DNA of 40,055 nucleotides from Anaerolineae bacterium (GCA_018645405.1 JABGOQ010000048.1:1-40055), one strand, 5' to 3'; counted from the first letter of the stretch, positions 25,537 to 33,798 are shown. A program made the numbers and translations. The notes: generated from the letters alone by a model not told the origin.

Positions 25537-27003
25537 ATGACAGAAAAAGACCCCGCTCTCGCTAAACCCACATCACTCAAACTACAAGTTCGCTTTTTAT
25601 TGCGCAAAATTCTTCCGACCATAGGGGTAGAGCGTCGCGCAGATGTGCGCGCATATTTACGCGAAGAAGCGCAACCAGATTTCGATTATTTTTTGCTGGT
25701 CGTGCTTTCAAGCATCATCGCAACTTCGGGGTTATTGATCAATTCTGGCGCAGTCATTATTGGGGCTATGTTAGTTGCACCTCTAATGTCACCAATTATC
25801 GGATTAGGACTAGGTTCGTTAATCGGTGATGAGAAGCTTCTCAAAACCGCCATCTCTGCACTTTTACGCGGGTCAGTTATCGCTATTATTGTCGCGATCC
25901 TGCTTACGTGGTTTAACGAAGCTCTTCCCTTTATCACTTTACAAACACTCCCGACAGAAGTTCTCTCGCGTACCAGCCCTTCACCCATCGATTTAATGAT
26001 CGCTCTTGCAGGTGGTTTGGCGGCAGCTTTTGCGCTGGCACAACCATCTATTTCTGCTGCTTTACCAGGCGTTGCCATCGCAACCGCCCTCATGCCTCCG
26101 CTAGGTGTGGTTGGCATCGGCATCGCAATGGGACGCTGGGAAGTGGCAGGCGGCGCATTTTTGCTCTTTATAACCAACGCCGTCACCATTGCTTTTTCTG
26201 CTATGCTGGTCTTTTTTTCGCTGGGCTTCAGCCCTGGTACAAAAGATGGCGTACGTGTTCCGCGCTCTTTGCTCATTTCTGCCTTAGTCACCCTTTTTAT
26301 GCTCGTGCCTCTTACCTTTCTCAGCATCACTGCCTTTCAAGAAGCCAGTAGAATGCGAGAAATAAATACCATCGTCTCTGAAGAAATCAGAACGCAAGGG
26401 GCAGAATTAATTACCCTCGACACCAAAACCGATGAGAACGACATTCTCAATCTGGAAATTACCCTGCGCACCCCAAAACGTCTTTATTATGGAGATGTGG
26501 ATAGTCTCCAAGAATCTATAGCAGTGCGATTGCAGGAAACCGTCGCGATTGTGATCAATCAGATCATTGCCGACAAACTGGATCCCCTCGTCCCGCCGAC
26601 GCTCACCCCAACGCCTACACTTGCTACCGCTTCCCCAACAAACTCCCCTACCCCAACATCTACCGCTACACCGCCCCCAACGGCAACAGCTACCGCTACT
26701 TCAACATATACCCCCACCCCAACACCGGTAACAGCTCTTGTTCAGAATATCTTCACCAACTATGATCAATGCCTTGAACTCCACCAACGCTCAGGGTTCA
26801 ACAGTCCCGTTATTGGGCGTCTTAGAAACGCACGCTATATCACCATCCTGTATGGAGAAAGAACGGTTGATGGTCTTATCTGGATCGAAGTCAAAGATCA
26901 AGAAGGGCGCGTTGGCTGGCTGCCACAAATTTGTACCCACCCCGTGACCCTGACACCAACCAAAACACCACACTCTGCAACACCTTCCCCTGAGGGGAAT
27001 TAA
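25537..27003 (+). CDS. DUF389 membrane protein fused to a C-terminal SH3-like domain
   Basis: This 488-residue protein has DUF389 at about 45-245, with several membrane helices and the typical segments SSIIATSGLLINSGAVIIGAMLVAPLMSPIIGLGLGSLIG and ALMPPLGVVGIGIAMG. A domain of about 90 residues follows (TQGAELITLDTKTDENDILNLEITLRTPKR). Next is a Thr/Pro/Ala linker (about 350-395) and an SH3-like domain (NIFTNYDQCLELHQRSGFNSPVIGRLRNARYITILYG, then VDGLIWIEVKDQEGRVGWLPQIC). A second Thr/Pro tail ends the protein. DUF389 function is unknown. The SH3-like domain suggests an external part that contacts the cell wall or a surface polymer; that is inference. Confidence 0.88.
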   Translation: MTEKDPALAKPTSLKLQVRFLLRKILPTIGVERRADVRAYLREEAQPDFDYFLLVVLSSIIATSGLLINSGAVIIGAMLVAPLMSPIIGLGLGSLIGDEKLLKTAISALLRGSVIAIIVAILLTWFNEALPFITLQTLPTEVLSRTSPSPIDLMIALAGGLAAAFALAQPSISAALPGVAIATALMPPLGVVGIGIAMGRWEVAGGAFLLFITNAVTIAFSAMLVFFSLGFSPGTKDGVRVPRSLLISALVTLFMLVPLTFLSITAFQEASRMREINTIVSEEIRTQGAELITLDTKTDENDILNLEITLRTPKRLYYGDVDSLQESIAVRLQETVAIVINQIIADKLDPLVPPTLTPTPTLATASPTNSPTPTSTATPPPTATATATSTYTPTPTPVTALVQNIFTNYDQCLELHQRSGFNSPVIGRLRNARYITILYGERTVDGLIWIEVKDQEGRVGWLPQICTHPVTLTPTKTPHSATPSPEGN

Positions 27004-27047
27004 TATAATCCTATCCACCCTGAAAATATAGCTATATTGGAATAAAC

Positions 27048-28049
27048 ATGTCACTAAACGAGCTCCCGACCTTGATCAAAAAACTAACCGAAACCTTTAG
27101 CCCTTCTGGTTACGAAAACACAATTCGTGATCTAATTATGGCTGAAATCAAAGATTTCGCCGATGAAATTCACGTAGACGCACTCGGCAACTTGATCGCC
27201 CGCAAAGGCTCTGGTGGGAAGAAAATCATGCTCGCCGCGCATATGGACGAAATTGGATTAATCGTCAACCATGTTGATAAAAATGGTTTCGCACGTTTTA
27301 CGCAATTGGGCACATTACTCCCGCATACACTGATCGGCACGAAAGTCCATTTTTTGAATGGCGCTTATGGCGTGATTGGCGCAGAATATCTTACGCAAAT
27401 AACCAAATTCATACCTATAGATAAAATGTTCATCGACACGGGCGCAAGCAGCCCCAAAGATAGTCCTGTAAGCATTGGAGATGTAGGCGCAATTGAGCAT
27501 CCTTTTCATGATTTGGGCAAGAGACTCATTGCAAAGTCAATGGATAATCGTGTCAGCGTTGCCGCGCTCATCGAGACAATGCGAAAGCTCAAAACCACAC
27601 CGCATGAAGTTTATTTTGTCTTCACCACCCAAGAAGAAACAAAAGTGCGTGGCGCACTCACGTCTGCCTATGGCATTAACCCGGAAATCGGCATCGCCAT
27701 AGATATTTGCCCAACCGGTGATACGCCCTATAGCGCCACCAAAGAAATCAGTCTTGGCAAAGGACCCTCTATCAAAATCAAAGACCCATTTATGATTGCC
27801 GACCCACGCATTGTAAAATGGATGATTAAAAGTGCGGAAAAAGCAAAAATCCCCTATCAGCGTGAAGTCTCTAATCTCGGCAGCACTGATGCCCGTGCCA
27901 TTCAAATCGCACGCGAAGGTGCTCTGGCAGGCGGAATTTCAATTCCCTGCCGCTATGTCCACTCACCATCTGAAATGGTTGATCTCGACGATATTCAAAA
28001 CACGATCAAATTATTGGTCACCCTGCTTGAGAAGAAAATAGAGCTTTAA
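27048..28049 (+). CDS. M42 family aminopeptidase
   Basis: This 333-residue dinuclear-metal aminopeptidase is of the TET/FrvX/glutamyl aminopeptidase type. Metal ligands and catalytic residues are visible: His and Asp in LAAHMDEIGLIV (about 66-77), Asp in KSMDNRVSVAALIE (about 164-177), Glu-Glu in FTTQEETKVRGA (about 197-208), Asp in AIDICPTGD, and a late His in RYVHSPSEMVDLDDI. The family usually degrades peptides in the cytoplasm as large oligomers. Its stop codon overlaps the start of the next gene (TAATG), suggesting co-expression with the lipoprotein. Confidence 0.94.
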   Translation: MSLNELPTLIKKLTETFSPSGYENTIRDLIMAEIKDFADEIHVDALGNLIARKGSGGKKIMLAAHMDEIGLIVNHVDKNGFARFTQLGTLLPHTLIGTKVHFLNGAYGVIGAEYLTQITKFIPIDKMFIDTGASSPKDSPVSIGDVGAIEHPFHDLGKRLIAKSMDNRVSVAALIETMRKLKTTPHEVYFVFTTQEETKVRGALTSAYGINPEIGIAIDICPTGDTPYSATKEISLGKGPSIKIKDPFMIADPRIVKWMIKSAEKAKIPYQREVSNLGSTDARAIQIAREGALAGGISIPCRYVHSPSEMVDLDDIQNTIKLLVTLLEKKIEL

Positions 28050-29224
28050 TGAAAAAAAAGATGCGGATTATCTATTACATATTGATTTTTTCAACCCTCG
28101 TGGCTTGTACAAATTTTCCCTACAGCACAACGCCTCCAGCAACACCAATCAGCCTCACAGAAAGTGCAGAAGAAATCACCACGCCCGAAGCCGAAGAAAT
28201 CACCCCCACAGAAGATAATTCCCCGAAAATTTTGCGCCTTTGGTTGCCCCCTCAATTTGACCCTGAAGCAGAAACAGATGCGGCAGCCCTCCTCCGAACA
28301 AGATTAGATAGCTTTCAGAGACGCCGCCCAGACCTAATTATTGAAGTGCGAATCAAAGCGGAAAAGGGGCAAGCCAGTCTGCTCAACACCCTCATCACAA
28401 CCCACCAAGCCGCTCCATCCATCATGCCCGATCTTGTTGCCCTAACACGCCCCGATCTTGAAAGCGCAGCGCAGCAAGGCATTTTGCATCCCATAGATGG
28501 TCTCACCACCCTGCTTGACGACCCCGATTGGTTTCCCTATGCCCGCCCGCTGGCACATATTCAAAACTCAGCTTACGGCTTGCCCTTTGCCGCAAACCTG
28601 CTCACTTTGCGCTACCAGCCTGCCGAAGATTTTCCTCTCCCCACCATCGAAAGCCTTACAGAACAAGAGCTACAAATTCTGCTCCCCGAAGATAGCACAA
28701 CGCTTAGTTTTTGTCTTTACGATGAAGAAAATATAGAAGAAGAAAGTCTCACCCAACTCCTCAGCTTTTACCAAAGCAATTTATTTACCCTTACCGAGAC
28801 CCAAAATAGCCTACCTATTCAATGGTCAAATGATTTTTTGGATGAAACGCCAGCGGATGCCATCCTCGCACCGATTCCTGGACCCGAGGGGATTACCTGC
28901 TCCCTGGCATCTGCCTGGATTTGGTCGCTGGCGGGAAGCGCCCCCGACCTCCAGCCTGCTGCCGTTGAATTAGCAGAATACCTCTCTGATAGTACCTTCC
29001 TCGCCGAGTGGACAGTTGCCATGAGCATTCTGCCCCCTCGTCCAACCGCGCTGGATGAGCGCAAAACAACCTTACACGACCTAAGTCTCCTCGCGCAGCC
29101 GATTCCATCCAATGAAACTATTGAAGCTTTGGCTGAGATATTCCAAGCTGCGACAATCTCCGTTCTTCAGGAGCAAGTTGACCCAAGTGCGGCCGCGCAA
29201 GAGGCATTAGAAAATATTCAATGA
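28049..29224 (+). CDS. extracellular solute-binding lipoprotein (family 1 type)
   Basis: This 391-residue protein has a signal peptide MKKKMRIIYYILIFSTLVAC with lipobox LVAC, so Cys20 should be lipidated. A Thr/Glu-rich spacer (about 22-58) is followed by a solute-binding-like fold: ILRLWLPPQFDPE, LDSFQRRRPDLIIEVR, PDLVALTRPDLESAAQQGILHPID, AYGLPFAANLLTLRY, and a C-terminal ELAEYLSDSTFLAEWT region. It resembles sugar ABC-transporter binding proteins, but no permease or ATPase gene is nearby. The overlap with the M42 gene makes an orphan or signalling role possible. The ligand is unknown. Confidence 0.8.
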   Translation: MKKKMRIIYYILIFSTLVACTNFPYSTTPPATPISLTESAEEITTPEAEEITPTEDNSPKILRLWLPPQFDPEAETDAAALLRTRLDSFQRRRPDLIIEVRIKAEKGQASLLNTLITTHQAAPSIMPDLVALTRPDLESAAQQGILHPIDGLTTLLDDPDWFPYARPLAHIQNSAYGLPFAANLLTLRYQPAEDFPLPTIESLTEQELQILLPEDSTTLSFCLYDEENIEEESLTQLLSFYQSNLFTLTETQNSLPIQWSNDFLDETPADAILAPIPGPEGITCSLASAWIWSLAGSAPDLQPAAVELAEYLSDSTFLAEWTVAMSILPPRPTALDERKTTLHDLSLLAQPIPSNETIEALAEIFQAATISVLQEQVDPSAAAQEALENIQ

Positions 29225-29249
29225 AATTTAAACGCATAGATGTTAGAAT
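29221..29249 (+). promoter_or_regulatory. candidate ferritin promoter
   Basis: ATGAAA (29221-29226), a 17-nt spacer and TAGAAT (29244-29249) match the sigma-70 consensus at 4/6 and 5/6 positions. A leader of about 35 nt carries AAAGGA before the ATG. No clear iron-regulator box was recognised. Confidence 0.4.
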
Positions 29250-29290
29250 TATCTCCTATCTTCACTTAATCCCAAAAAAGGAAAATAATC

Positions 29291-29791
29291 ATGAGAATTA
29301 GCGAAAAATTAGCCGAAATGATGAATGAACAATTCGGCAATGAGATGGGTGCTTCGATGCAATATATGCAAATTGCGGCCTATTTTGATGGACGTTCTTT
29401 GCCAAAATTTGCCGAGTTTTTCTACGCGCAAGCCACCGAAGAACAAGAACACGCCATGAAATTTTTGCACTATTTACTTGATATTGGCGCAGAAGTTTTT
29501 ATCCCCGCAATTGAAGCCCCTGTTTACGAAATCGCTGATACTGCCGCCAGCTTTCAGATGTCTTTAGACTGGGAAAACGAAGTTACCGCGCAAATTTATG
29601 CCTTGATGGATACAGCGATGGAAGAAAAAGATTATGCCGCCCAAAATTTCTTGCAATGGTTTGTGACTGAGCAAGTTGAAGAAGTTGCCAGCATGGAAAC
29701 TTTGCTGGATGTGGTCAAACGCGTGGGCGAGAAGAATCTATTTATGATTGAGAGTTATTTGGTGCGTGGCGAAGAAACACCTGCTGCGTAG
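29291..29791 (+). CDS. ferritin
   Basis: This is a 166-residue iron-storage protein of the non-haem FtnA type. The four-helix pattern is clear. Ferroxidase-site residues fit Glu18 (FGNEMGASMQYMQ), Glu51 and His54 (TEEQEHAMKFL), Glu95 or Glu97 (LDWENEVTAQI), and Glu127 and Glu130 (FVTEQVEEVASMETL). It would oxidise Fe(II) and store it as a mineral in a 24-subunit shell in the cytoplasm. It appears monocistronic, with a good AAAGGA site and a terminator 20 nt after the stop. Confidence 0.95.
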   Translation: MRISEKLAEMMNEQFGNEMGASMQYMQIAAYFDGRSLPKFAEFFYAQATEEQEHAMKFLHYLLDIGAEVFIPAIEAPVYEIADTAASFQMSLDWENEVTAQIYALMDTAMEEKDYAAQNFLQWFVTEQVEEVASMETLLDVVKRVGEKNLFMIESYLVRGEETPAA

Positions 29792-29810
29792 AAAGTATCA
29801 TTTAAAAACC

Positions 29811-29845
29811 AACCGGCTCCCAAAATTTGAGAGCCGGTTTTTCTT
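29811..29845 (+). terminator. ferritin terminator
   Basis: The arms AACCGGCTC and GAGCCGGTT pair perfectly over 9 bp around an 11-nt loop, followed by TTTTCTTT. Confidence 0.92.
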
Positions 29846-30190
29846 TAGGGGTATCTCAAACTTCTGAAGTTGATCTTGACCAGTTTCTTTCTATGATTCG
29901 GTTCGATACTAGGCAAAAACTGGATACTATACCCACAAAAAAAGCTGGCTTGAGTTCTGTACAGCCCACAATATAAAAACCGCCTTTCGGCGGTTTTTAT
30001 ATTGTGGTGGTTGGTTAGCTTTTTTGTTTGCCCGTTAGGGTTTTAGCGTCCCAGATCAAAATAAACTCAACAATATTCCCAAACCAGTTCTCCAGCCCTA
30101 GTTAAACACGTCTCCCGCCTCGTGTCCTCCAGATAGTTTTCATTTATTCTATAGCTACTACAAATCAACTACTGAAAAGGAGCAATTATC
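29846..30190. other. 345-nt region without a gene; possible small transcript
   Basis: No convincing ORF lies here. The stretch 29856-29965 is flanked by two terminators, so any transcript ending at 29966-30007 would need its own promoter. ATACTATACC near 29925 is a loose -10 candidate, but its -35 is poor. From 30008 to 30190 I see only the ribosome binding site of the next gene (AAAGGAG) and a weak -10-like TATTCTATAG near 30150. Confidence 0.4.
29966..30007. terminator. strong bidirectional terminator-like palindrome
   Basis: Two 19-nt arms pair perfectly (ending AAAAACCGCC and starting GGCGGTTTTT) around a TTTC loop. The T run lies inside the right arm on both strands. It is 120 nt beyond the ferritin terminator and has no ORF of its own upstream. 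Confidence 0.85.
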
Positions 30191-30628
30191 ATGACAACAA
30201 AATCTCAACGCAACAATTTCGAGTATCGTTCGAAAGAGGAAATTAACGGTTGGCCATTAATTCACATTAATTTGGGCACACATCCCGAAACAGGTCAGCC
30301 GCTGGTCGCAAAAGGTGTCGTAGCCATAGGAAATATTGCCATTGGTATCGTTTCGATCGGTGCTGCGGCCTTTGGAATCGTCACAGTGGCCGGATTTGGT
30401 TTGGGCATAGTTTCTCTGGCAGGCATCGCAATAGGGATCGTTGCGCTTGGCGCTATCGCTTTGGGATACGAAGTTGCTCTCGGCGCTGTTGTGTTTTCGT
30501 CCAAGTTTGCGCTCGGCGCAATCATTTTAGATGCTTATTTCCTTGGGTGGTCGCTAATATTCGCTGCATTCATTGCCCTGGTCATTTGGGGCTTGCGTAA
30601 GGCCAAGGCTCTTCGACTGCAAAGCTGA
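30191..30628 (+). CDS. membrane protein with A-h-G-x-x pentad repeats
   Basis: This is a 145-residue protein. Residues 1-40 are hydrophilic (FEYRSKEEINGWPLIHINLGTHPETGQPLVAKG). Residues 42-92 repeat a five-residue unit A/S-I/L/F-G-x-x. Positions 42, 47, 52, 57, 62, 72, 82, 87 and 92 are Gly, while 67 and 77 are Ala; a looser continuation runs to 120. A final membrane helix (LIFAAFIALVIWGL) and a basic tail (RKAKALRLQS) follow. Period 5 suggests either a hydrophobic pentapeptide-type helix or Gly-zipper membrane packing. I recall similar uncharacterised proteins elsewhere; the function is unknown. AAAGGAG precedes the ATG. It probably forms an operon with the CPBP gene and the two-component system. 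Confidence 0.8.
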   Translation: MTTKSQRNNFEYRSKEEINGWPLIHINLGTHPETGQPLVAKGVVAIGNIAIGIVSIGAAAFGIVTVAGFGLGIVSLAGIAIGIVALGAIALGYEVALGAVVFSSKFALGAIILDAYFLGWSLIFAAFIALVIWGLRKAKALRLQS

Positions 30629-30674
30629 TCTGATCAACGATATTAACAACCAATAGTGAAAAGGAGTAATTATC

Positions 30675-31544
30675 ATGACAACGGTAGACAAAACCACCCA
30701 ACCGCAGATTTCAGGTCTTGCAAAAGTCTGGCAGCGGTTGCCAGTATTGCTCAAAGCGTTCTTAATGGTAACTCTTATAGGAATAGTCGGCGCAAATGGA
30801 ATATCAGTTTTTTTTGTGGCGCTTCCATTACCTTTATCGCTGATCGCTATGCTAGTCTATCTGTTTTTTTACTGGAAGTTCTTCAGTGGCAGTTGAGGGT
30901 CAAAGAAAAGCGCTGAAGCCAGGAAAAAATATTTTCGAGTCGGCAGTTTATCGCCCAGACTATGGAGGTGGAGCCTTTTGCTGGGCGCGTTTTTTGTGCT
31001 GGTTTTGCAATCCGGTCTGGTGGTTACTTTTAGGCTGATCCAATTCCCCGCCGATCGTTTCGCCCAAGGATTTGGATTTGAATCTGAACCGCTGTGGATA
31101 GTTTGGCCTATCATCCTCATTGCATCATTATCGGCCGGGCTTACGGAAGAGGCTGGATTTCGCGGTTATGGGTTAGTTCCTTTGCAAAAACGCTACGGGC
31201 CAGTTTTGGCAAACATCATCATCTCTGTTCTGTTCGTCCTGTTTCATCTGAATCAAGCCTGGGCTCCGCCATTGCTTCTGCATCTCTTTGTCGCCAGTTT
31301 TATGTTCGGCGCGATCGCTTACGCATCTGGCTCTCTGCTACCAGGCATTATCGCTCACACCGTCCTCGATATTGTCAACTTTTCATACTGGTGGACAGAT
31401 GTAGCGGGCAGGTTTGAATACCAACCCATCGCTATTACCGGTATGGATCTTCACTTCCTGGTATGGTCGGTGCTCTTGACCGTATCCGGGGTATTGTTCG
31501 TGTGGGTGCTGGGCAAAGTCAAGGCTGTTCGGCTGCAAAGCTAA
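30675..31544 (+). pseudogene. CPBP intramembrane metalloprotease interrupted by in-frame TGA
   Basis: An AAGGAG site precedes the ATG at 30675. The frame runs 73 codons, meets TGA at 30894-30896, and continues in the same frame without another stop to TAA at 31542-31544. The total is 289 positions, a normal CPBP length. Membrane segments occur on both sides of the stop. The protease motifs lie after it and are intact: Glu158-Glu159 with Arg163 in LTEEAGFRGYG, His191 in LFHLNQAW and His228 in AHTVLDIVN. Either a nonsense mutation inactivated the gene, or a short 73-residue membrane protein and a downstream fragment are made separately. A possible internal start (TTG at 30978) lacks a good ribosome binding site. 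The tail KVKAVRLQS resembles that of the preceding gene. Confidence 0.85.
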
Positions 31545-31601
31545 ACCGAACTGGCGCCTGCAAATAGAGATCAGATCAAGTAGCAATATTGGATTTAATT
31601 A

Positions 31602-33152
31602 ATGAATAATTATTCGCCGTTCTGGCTTTATAATAACGATATGGACATGCCCAGCTCTTACACCAAACGCTTCCGACAGCTTCGTTGGAAATTAACCCTG
31701 AGCTACACTGGGGTAACGGTCGGAGCCCTACTTACAGTGGAGCTGATTCTCCTTGCAAGTACCGCTATCTTTGTTGCCGTACTTCTCAACAGTGGTGTCA
31801 TTCAGACTGAACTTATCAATACCATGTCCGCCGAATACATGCCTTCGCTGCAGTTTTTGCTTTCCCAGACTCCGCCAGACCAGGATGAGATCACCCACTG
31901 GCTGGATCGAATGGGTGCCGCGACTAGTTCAACCATTCCGCTCACTTTTAATGCTACCGACCAATTATTTATTGTTGGGCACGATGGTGTTTTACTTGGG
32001 AGCAAACCCCCGGACTTGTTTGGAAGCGGCACGATCGGACGCCCAATAAATATGCAGGCTCTTCCAGGATTGGCCGCGCCCCTCCAGGCCGCACTTGGGG
32101 GAGAAGAGGAGGTCGATAATCTATACACTCTCCCCGGACTCGACGAGAGTGTAATTATGGCCTTCCCCATTTGGGACGAGGCGCATGAAAGAGTGCTTGG
32201 CGTGCTGATCGGCGTTGGCAAATTCCCAACGGTCCAGTCCGCACTCAGCAGCATTATTCCCATCATGGGAATCAGCTTTCTTATCTTAACCTTTATTGCC
32301 GGGACTGCGGGAACGATTTACGGTTCGGTTGCCGCTCGTGGACTTAGCACCAGACTCGACCGGCTCTCCGAAGGGACCCATGCCTGGAGCCAGGGTGATT
32401 TCACCCAGCTGGTAGAAGACACTTCGGGGGATGAAATCGGGCAGCTGGCTTACAACCTTAACCAGATGGCACAAGAACTGGAAAGCTTATTAGATACCCG
32501 CCAAGAATTGGTACAGATCGAAGAACGGAACCGGATGGCACGCGATCTGCACGACAGCGTTAAGCAGCAGGCCTTTGCGGCATCGGCCCAAATTAGTACT
32601 GCCAAGAAATTATTAGCGAAGAACCCAAACAAAGCTATTGGAAATATCGAGGAGGCCGAACGCTTAACGAACGCCTTACGCAAGGAATTGACCAATCTGA
32701 TCCAGGAATTGCGCTCTCCAGCTTTAGAAGGCAAAGGTTTAGCCACTGCTTTACAGGATTACGGTCATGATTGGTCTCGTCAGAACGAAACCGAACTAGA
32801 AATACGCTTACAAGGAGAACGCCCCTTGCCATTGGATATTGAGCAAACCATCTTCCGAATTGTACAAGAAGCGCTAGCGAATATCGCTCGGCACAGTAAT
32901 GCCAATAGGGTTGAGATCGGGCTAGTATATACATCAAAGGAATTGACCTGTATGATTCGTGATAATGGATGTGGATTTGATCCTACTCAGGCTTTGCTGG
33001 GCTTTGGGATCCGCTCAATGCAGGAGCGTGCGAAGACTCTCGGAAGCCAGCTCAATTTGGAAAGCATCGCCGGAGAAGGCACTATTATTACACTTGCTCT
33101 AAAGCTCAACAATAGTCTTAGCTACACCGAGGAGAATCGAAGCCATGAGTGA
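31602..33152 (+). CDS. NarL/LiaS-type membrane sensor histidine kinase
   Basis: This 516-residue protein has membrane helix 1 at about 35-61 and an external sensor at about 62-215 (TINTMSAEYMPSL to VGKFPTVQSAL, loosely dCache or PAS-like). Helix 2 lies at about 217-242 and HAMP at about 243-300. The HisKA_3 dimerisation helix has phospho-acceptor His317 in EERNRMARDLHDSVKQQ. The HATPase carries QEALANIARHSNA, IRDNGCGFD and GFGIRSMQERAKTLG. The start is uncertain: ATG 31602 has no good site, while ATG 31641 lies 6 nt after a perfect TATAAT (31629-31634). The gene overlaps the response regulator gene by 8 nt. Confidence 0.93.
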   Translation: MNNYSPFWLYNNDMDMPSSYTKRFRQLRWKLTLSYTGVTVGALLTVELILLASTAIFVAVLLNSGVIQTELINTMSAEYMPSLQFLLSQTPPDQDEITHWLDRMGAATSSTIPLTFNATDQLFIVGHDGVLLGSKPPDLFGSGTIGRPINMQALPGLAAPLQAALGGEEEVDNLYTLPGLDESVIMAFPIWDEAHERVLGVLIGVGKFPTVQSALSSIIPIMGISFLILTFIAGTAGTIYGSVAARGLSTRLDRLSEGTHAWSQGDFTQLVEDTSGDEIGQLAYNLNQMAQELESLLDTRQELVQIEERNRMARDLHDSVKQQAFAASAQISTAKKLLAKNPNKAIGNIEEAERLTNALRKELTNLIQELRSPALEGKGLATALQDYGHDWSRQNETELEIRLQGERPLPLDIEQTIFRIVQEALANIARHSNANRVEIGLVYTSKELTCMIRDNGCGFDPTQALLGFGIRSMQERAKTLGSQLNLESIAGEGTIITLALKLNNSLSYTEENRSHE

Positions 33153-33798
33153 GCCAATCCGAATTTTACTTGTCGATGATCACAAAATTGTGCGCCAAGG
33201 GGTCCGGGCTTTCTTTGATGCACAGGAGGGAATAGAGGTCATTGGAGAAGCTGGATCAGGAGCAGCAGCAGTCAAGATGATTGAGGAGCATGTTCCCGAT
33301 GTGGTCTTAATGGACCTGATTATGCCAGGGATAGACGGAGTTGAGGCAACCCGCCTGGCAAAAAGCATAAGTCCGCGTACTCAGATTGTTGTCTTGACCT
33401 CATACCATGATGATGAGCATATCTTTCCAGCTCTGCAGGCTGGCGCACTCTCTTATATATTAAAAGATGTCGCGATGGATGAGTTGGCCGAGGTAGTCTT
33501 TAAAGCCTCCAAGGGTGAAGCAACCTTGCACCCACAGGTGGCTTCACGCGTAATCCAAGAATTGCATGGTAGAAAGAAAGATGAAAACACTCTTGTTGTC
33601 GACTTAACCAAGCGCGAGACAGAAATTCTTAAGGTGATTGCTCGGGGGATGACCAATATCGAGATCGCGGAAAAATTTGTAATTAGCAAGTACACTGTCA
33701 AGGGGCATGTTAGTAATATTTTGAGCAAGCTGCACTTAGCAGACCGCACCCAAGCAGCTGTGTACGCTTGGCAGCAGGGGGTTGTAGAGAAAGAATAG
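33145..33798 (+). CDS. NarL/LuxR-family response regulator
   Basis: This is a 217-residue regulator. The receiver domain (about 5-122) has acidic Asp11-Asp12, phospho-acceptor Asp57 in VVLMDLIMPG, Thr in VVLTSYHDD and Lys in SYILKDV. The DNA-binding HTH_LuxR domain (about 150-212) reads LTKRETEILKVIARGMTNIEIAEKFVISKYTVKGHVSNILSKLHLADRTQA. It is the partner of the overlapping histidine kinase. The family often regulates its own operon, so the pentad-repeat protein and CPBP genes upstream are likely targets; this is inference. Confidence 0.95.
   Translation: MSEPIRILLVDDHKIVRQGVRAFFDAQEGIEVIGEAGSGAAAVKMIEEHVPDVVLMDLIMPGIDGVEATRLAKSISPRTQIVVLTSYHDDEHIFPALQAGALSYILKDVAMDELAEVVFKASKGEATLHPQVASRVIQELHGRKKDENTLVVDLTKRETEILKVIARGMTNIEIAEKFVISKYTVKGHVSNILSKLHLADRTQAAVYAWQQGVVEKE

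Noticed and set aside
30894-30896. TGA recoded genome-wide as an amino acid
   Set aside because: TGA is the natural stop of other genes here, for example recR and the lamin-tail gene, so the standard code applies.
30894-30935. TGA in the CPBP gene as a selenocysteine codon
   Set aside because: No bSECIS-like hairpin is visible just downstream, the position is not a known catalytic residue of the family, and no selenoprotein genes are seen.
30978-31544. The 188-codon frame as a complete independent CPBP gene
   Set aside because: It begins with TTG in the middle of a membrane segment, has no clear ribosome binding site, and the same frame extends upstream to the TGA and beyond.
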